The notes below the pieces were generated by a model. The model was not told the DNA's origin. It made no database searches and worked only from the letters and a program-made list of their open reading frames with translations. Positions 61,601 through 64,000 of a stretch of DNA of 64,000 bases are shown in pieces (within the stretch, counting starts at the first letter, position 1; every line of letters starts with the position of its first letter). A program made the translations under genes and the position numbers. The stretch comes from Candidatus Obscuribacterales bacterium (GTDB lineage: Bacteria; Cyanobacteriota; Vampirovibrionia; Obscuribacterales; Obscuribacteraceae): assembly GCA_019744775.1 (NCBI GenBank), contig JAIETZ010000001.1, positions 124,001-188,000 on the forward strand, read 5' to 3'.

Positions 61601-64000
61601 CTCCGCCATTGATACCACCGGTATAAGCCAATAAGTTAAGCGATGGAGCCTGCAGCGTTTTACCAGCTGTCTGCGTTATAGCGCCGTTACTTCCTGATGC
61701 CCAGATGTAGCTGGGTGAACCTGCTGTTACGTTGGAAAGCAATGCAACTGTGCCGCCATCTACTGTAATTAGTTTGACAAAGCCTGTCGCAGTCAAATTG
61801 CCGGCTACGTTAATGTTGCCATTTTGAACAAACATCAAGTTGGTGCCACTCCATGGTCCTACATTGATGGAGTGGGCAGCATTTGAGTTGAACAAATAAG
61901 CGCTGCCTGTTGTGGTGAAGGTTATGTTGTTTGCAATTGAATAAATTGGTCTTTGTTCAGTACCAAAATTCCCGGAACCGGAAACCATCTCCAATGTCGG
62001 GGTGGAGATAATGCTGTCGATTTGCGTTATGTTGCCGGCACCAGAAACAGTCAATTTCACTTTATTGCCTGCAGTACTTGTGGTCGACAAGTTCTTGCCC
62101 AATTCAATGTTGTTGCCGTTTTGTGCGGTCAAATTGATACTGCCAGTTGCATAAACTGGTCCTGTAACTTCAATCTTGCCATTAGCAGTTAAATTCAAGG
62201 TGCCTGCAGTTGATGGCAGATTTGCCGTGGTGCCAAGTTTGACACCGCCGGTCATCGTGAAGTTTGCAGTGCCTGTTGTACCAATAACTAATTGTCCGGC
62301 GTTGCTGGAATTCACATTGATACCACCTGTACCGGCATAGACACCTAGCATTGGCGCATTCAAGGTATTAACAGAAACAGATGAATTAGCAGCCGCTGCC
62401 CATAGGGTTATGGAATTGCTTCTGCTCAAAGACGTCATCGAGATATTGCCGTTGTTGGACACCAATACCAAGTTCGGTGCAATCAATTTGGAGATGCCGT
62501 TATTATCGTTTGTGATTGAGTTGCCTTGTATTAGGTATAGCGAACCCTGCGTACCTAAAGTCGTAACGTTAGCTTTAACCCAAACGTTAGAGATACTCTT
62601 AAAGACACCGGCAACTGTGGTTACTGGTCCATTAATAGTCAAATCACCAGCAGTTGCATCAATTTGTATGCCAGAAGCATAGGATTCAAGCAGCGAAACA
62701 CTACTGGCTGAGTTAGAGATGTAGGCTAGACCATTTGTCCTAACTGACAAAACAGCGGCATTCATCATGATTGGGTTTATTGACTGACCGAAACTGCCAT
62801 TTGATGAGAACAAGTTGGCAGCGCCTGTGGTTATAAGCCCAGTACCTACGTTGCCATCAGAAATTAGATATACGGTTCCCGGAGCAATCATATTGCCACC
62901 AGTTGTGGTAGTGACCGTATTCAGTCCGATGGTGCCTGCTCTATCAGTTCCTGTATGAGCTTGTGCAAAGACTAACGACGTTTTGCTAGATCCCAATGAG
63001 ACATTATTGAGTTCAATATTGCCGCCTGTCGATGTACCACCACCAATAACCATCCATGTTTGTTGGTTGGCGCCGGTACCGTAATTCAATGTAGCGGCAT
63101 AATCACCAGCAGCCACAATGATTTGACCATTTGGTCTAGTGGCGCTTGTGCCCGCATCGATCTTTGCGCTAAGCGGTGCGTTGCTTGCAGTTATGTCACC
63201 GGAAGCCAAAATTATGAGATCACCAGGAGCATTGTAGGTAGAACCACCGGCAAAAAGGTTGGTTGATCCAGTTGATAGATCAAGACTGCCGCTGCCGTTT
63301 TTAATAACAGTTACCCCTGTTGTTGCAAGTACTTTGCCCAATCCGCCGCCGATGTTCAAACCGTAGTTTGTATTCCAGCTTAGACGTCCAAAGACAACCG
63401 GCTTAATTAGGTAATTGACACCATTTTGTTGTGTCAAGAAAGTGACCGATCCGCCGGCTACTGTTGCTTGGTTGATGTTCGGTCCGGCTGGTCCACCTGT
63501 TACCGTGACGGTCGGAGACTGAACAAATACCGAACCACCTCTGCCCAGATTAGCAAATGCCGTGTATTGATATTGACTTGTCTGCACAAGCGTCAGAGAC
63601 TGTCCGCCAAGCGCATTGATAACACCATTAACTGTGACGCTTGTTCCGGCAACTAGGTTGATGTTGCCGCCATTAGACACTGGTCCTTGACCTAGGGTTC
63701 CTGCTCCACCGTATGTCGAAACACTTCCGCCTGTCGGCATTGGTGTGGTTGGGAATGGTGAACACAAGAAGCATGGATTGACATTCGATCCTGTTCCACT
63801 CGTGCTGACAAAGTCACCACCTGTAAAACTAGGTACAACAATGTTAGCTGCAGCGGCGAGGAAACTTATAGATGTTTGCGTTACTGCATTGTCGATGACC
63901 AACGTAGAGGTAACACCTGAAACACCAAAGTGGGTTTCATAGCCGGTTGTGCTGCCGTGATCATCTATATAGAAGCTCATTCCATTAATAGGTACAATTC
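55611..64000 (-). CDS. Giant repetitive beta-helix surface adhesin, 5' end outside window
   Basis: At least 2789 residues. The frame stays open to the right edge (IVPING precedes the first Met at 63980), so the true start, signal peptide and any TPS secretion domain lie beyond it. The composition is rich in Gly, Asn, Thr, Ser and Val with short beta repeats, typical of filamentous-haemagglutinin-type parallel beta-helices. There are two repeat classes: five units of about 104 residues (59.9-61.2 kb) and 21 units of about 24 residues (58.1-59.6 kb). The last 165 residues form a FecR-like module ending DGIARR...SLLEKHSLIGKL and a basic tail. It is probably exported and surface-bound, with a role in adhesion or aggregation. 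The bestrophin gene follows. Confidence 0.88.
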   Translation of the reverse strand, partial: IVPINGMSFYIDDHGSTTGYETHFGVSGVTSTLVIDNAVTQTSISFLAAAANIVVPSFTGGDFVSTSGTGSNVNPCFLCSPFPTTPMPTGGSVSTYGGAGTLGQGPVSNGGNINLVAGTSVTVNGVINALGGQSLTLVQTSQYQYTAFANLGRGGSVFVQSPTVTVTGGPAGPNINQATVAGGSVTFLTQQNGVNYLIKPVVFGRLSWNTNYGLNIGGGLGKVLATTGVTVIKNGSGSLDLSTGSTNLFAGGSTYNAPGDLIILASGDITASNAPLSAKIDAGTSATRPNGQIIVAAGDYAATLNYGTGANQQTWMVIGGGTSTGGNIELNNVSLGSSKTSLVFAQAHTGTDRAGTIGLNTVTTTTGGNMIAPGTVYLISDGNVGTGLITTGAANLFSSNGSFGQSINPIMMNAAVLSVRTNGLAYISNSASSVSLLESYASGIQIDATAGDLTINGPVTTVAGVFKSISNVWVKANVTTLGTQGSLYLIQGNSITNDNNGISKLIAPNLVLVSNNGNISMTSLSRSNSITLWAAAANSSVSVNTLNAPMLGVYAGTGGINVNSSNAGQLVIGTTGTANFTMTGGVKLGTTANLPSTAGTLNLTANGKIEVTGPVYATGSINLTAQNGNNIELGKNLSTTSTAGNKVKLTVSGAGNITQIDSIISTPTLEMVSGSGNFGTEQRPIYSIANNITFTTTGSAYLFNSNAAHSINVGPWSGTNLMFVQNGNINVAGNLTATGFVKLITVDGGTVALLSNVTAGSPSYIWASGSNGAITQTAGKTLQAPSLNLLAYTGGINGGAGGLVTKTSAIIVSSTGGVRIINTSSDLSITGTGESLILSNTGNISLGTFTTTFLLKATTTGSSSNIVTTGILTAGAGLELQAAGSNGNITLGNHLNVTGLTKLTTGNNGDIIQTDGILTSTSVELNTQNGDIGDPLKRIIMATGLIKTTSKGVVYLHNEGNVVIKASTAGQNNIFDLTNRGNVTFDGNINSATSRIDTVNVTILDSGNMLYTSGEINAKNVNLVVAGGNIGTSSARVKTLTDTLKATSTGGNVYVSNNGDVTLLAGTAGNGKTYELVTTNNGDIKIDGGVTASSGVLAKINLNANGAGDITRVNGVLVATRVDLTSGTGTIGTSNQRIYTDADNLSMNTKGDVYVRNDGSVTLLESSAGSNKTFKLSTINNGSITLAGDVDDNSLFGAIDLIQLEADGAGNISRQTGILEADVVKLSSVSGNIGASNAAISTDADELHAHTTGNVYLTNAGNVTLKPSSAGDGKTFSLVTTGQLLSPGTITIDGVVAATNGTIGTIQVTAASLGSIKNTTGSKLIADKVSLKSGFGAIGEDAKPIYINADQLEFQTLGAVYILEDDSVDLLTSFGSTVRVEAGGAIGVLNNQTVTGASIQFITESLTLGEDSKVTAITGNFVLDTNDVALSVVLNEGSALSAILGDITMNAADGGSVSILTGQGSTVFAGDDITVSSGDALTITTGETSLFTAGGDMMLNADGLVDIHTGDTSLFSAGGNLVINAGTSANITTGDTSLFNVGNDATLTGNNGPLIISTGNTSLFNVGNNLTATVTNGSLTLMTGNTTLFSVGNDLTLTANGAPLNVSTGEVSLLTVSGNAVLTGTEIGITTANLSAVNVDGNLTANASESIDVTISELSAVTVGGNLKLDADGSIDVTTGDLSAMTADGNMIINSDRSVDVTTGDLSAMTAGAALIISAGRNTDVRTGDLSVMEAGDQLTLTAGRSMDVRTGDLSVMNSGDSLVLNAGRHLDLRTGDLSVMTAGQNLVLNAGGSMDVRTGDLSAMISRRDLVMTSDRSIDIQTGRLSVVSADRDINIDADRYIDINTGRLSIFAAGRDMNIDADRSIAINTGRSSVFAAGDDMSIEGGDFGSIEINTGRRSIFAAGDNMTIDADWFGDVNITTGARSTLAAGGDLTISASLLGGSIDIQTGRRSFILVGDDATFNAGFFGSINIDGGANGGSLIAGDNVVFNSGGFGTSVNVDMRRLTGEIFISGVRGGTVAITTQRGDLTFGSNINVSSYPFFGGTSGGTITLNANGGDIYGPNTRLLSQGYGAGNEGGTISLFAKGNITVGLLDARGFNGANGGTIIDPSEHLLVTLVNDNGASIDVSSIGGNGGYIRIETSTTDTFNVVLRPGDTNGTAGAILANGEKGGRIDIYLSGALRLNSDPDKSKTRIQANGLLDSKSGPTGGIIYLDLSKATSNYGSITEYDIWLDPGTQITASASDFFSGKVGIHVGPDHDLNIGGAGGLAMILGGEYLNMGNLNYSDLTLADKQAGYLDWNTFVGLGTAIGCNFVNCAQFFPKIGPRNTQLQITDPYADIEPITPFISGNATVETDRTRGRVPDGPNEEYTDIIEMNEQTAEENGAWIIVTNPSQPYVLPGDDKTVVFAAPGTIFMLTGDHQITLQQGSLTVIAGGDPISVQTGHGTINVAGNSAAGIKQDQFGGVTVASLMGSNTFDVTHNGESSTQNIAQGLEMNVVSSQIASVGASDTVYGSGLQLGPVDGLSSNTSNFNPTTSPFVTNLLSSENYNLTPGMRSSINHLLHTLGSENHIGFVHPSMRGDTISYAYTDGVIVPVAYTSVSPGNVGKAAQELMSLDVPQGTLRYVGWVEMGSNKQNVVLYNGEVLVNADKPIDVSIWDSTVSVGRGVIALVGYQQGVLKVRNLGERSIGAVTVLSNGKYVKLRAGQELVIGADDQAVSNTKADGIARRRMEKITFADKQAVYGEFSTLSLLEKHSLIGKLVHSKKPKDKSTIDQIVKAGASLSLVTASRGSYQ
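58090..59640 (-). repeat. 21 tandem coding repeats of about 72 nt
   Basis: Each unit encodes about 24 residues of the form S-x-D-V-x-T-G-D-L-S-x-M-x-A-G-x-x-L-x-x-x-A-x-R. Neighbouring central units are exactly 72 nt apart (for example 58876 and 58948). The core TGxxS is nearly invariant. One unit equals one turn of a beta-helix. Confidence 0.85.
59890..61210 (-). repeat. Five coding repeats of about 300-312 nt
   Basis: Units open with an IGxSxxRI motif (near 61200, 60905, 60600, 60300 and 59990). They continue with a TxADxL segment, GxVYVxNxGSVTLL, SSAGxxKTFxL and ADGAGxIxR. They are more diverged than the 24-residue class. Confidence 0.75.

Overview
The window reads as a chromosomal segment of a Gram-negative-type bacterium. 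LpxI (lipid A), many Sec signal peptides, one lipobox, a Tat substrate, a predicted outer-membrane barrel and a giant beta-helical adhesin all point to a double-membrane envelope. Secreted TPR proteins are very abundant, and a CHAT-TPR protease, a FecR-domain protein, a type III glutamine synthetase and a bestrophin occur together. This recalls Melainabacteria/Vampirovibrionia such as Obscuribacterales, or other cyanobacteria-related lineages. That placement is inference from gene content only; no rRNA or marker-gene comparison was possible.

Layout. 0-5 kb: a 1462-residue secreted TPR protein built from exact 657-nt super-repeats, then a secreted matrixin-like peptidase. 5-21 kb: mostly housekeeping genes: panB-panC, rsgA with a GH1 glycosidase, typA, an M28 peptidase, a lipase-maturation-factor homologue, galM, glnN, yjbQ, a pseudopilin, a TPR protein and lpxI. 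21.7-23.7 kb: tRNA-Arg(ACG) followed by a compact three-gene cassette ending in a HEPN-like gene, closed by an imperfect copy of the tRNA 3' end. It looks like a miniature integrative island and is the best candidate here for an undescribed system. 23.7-35 kb: two tandem secreted alpha/beta hydrolases, an ABC-F ATPase, a Nudix hydrolase, an EEP-family phosphodiesterase, further secreted TPR proteins, a TPR-thioredoxin fusion, a lipase-like hydrolase and an outer-membrane-barrel candidate. 35.9-40 kb: a translationally coupled FecR-domain / TPR-CHAT protease pair. 40-46.9 kb: two flavoproteins, a degenerate patch and several low-complexity or coiled exported proteins. 47-50.6 kb: two tandem short DnaK-like Hsp70 paralogues. 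51.5-55.6 kb: another TPR protein, an AhpD-like protein, an sce7726-type protein and a bestrophin. 55.6-64 kb: the 3' 8.4 kb of a giant repetitive beta-helix adhesin that runs off the right edge.

How parts fit together. Most of the accessory genes encode exported or surface proteins. The C-terminal module of the giant adhesin is recognisably the same as the C-terminal half of the FecR protein coupled to the CHAT protease, so the two loci may belong to one cell-surface system. Gene packing is tight: seven convergent pairs have stop codons that overlap or lie within about ten bases, leaving no room for intrinsic terminators. Several starts are GTG or TTG with good Shine-Dalgarno sequences.
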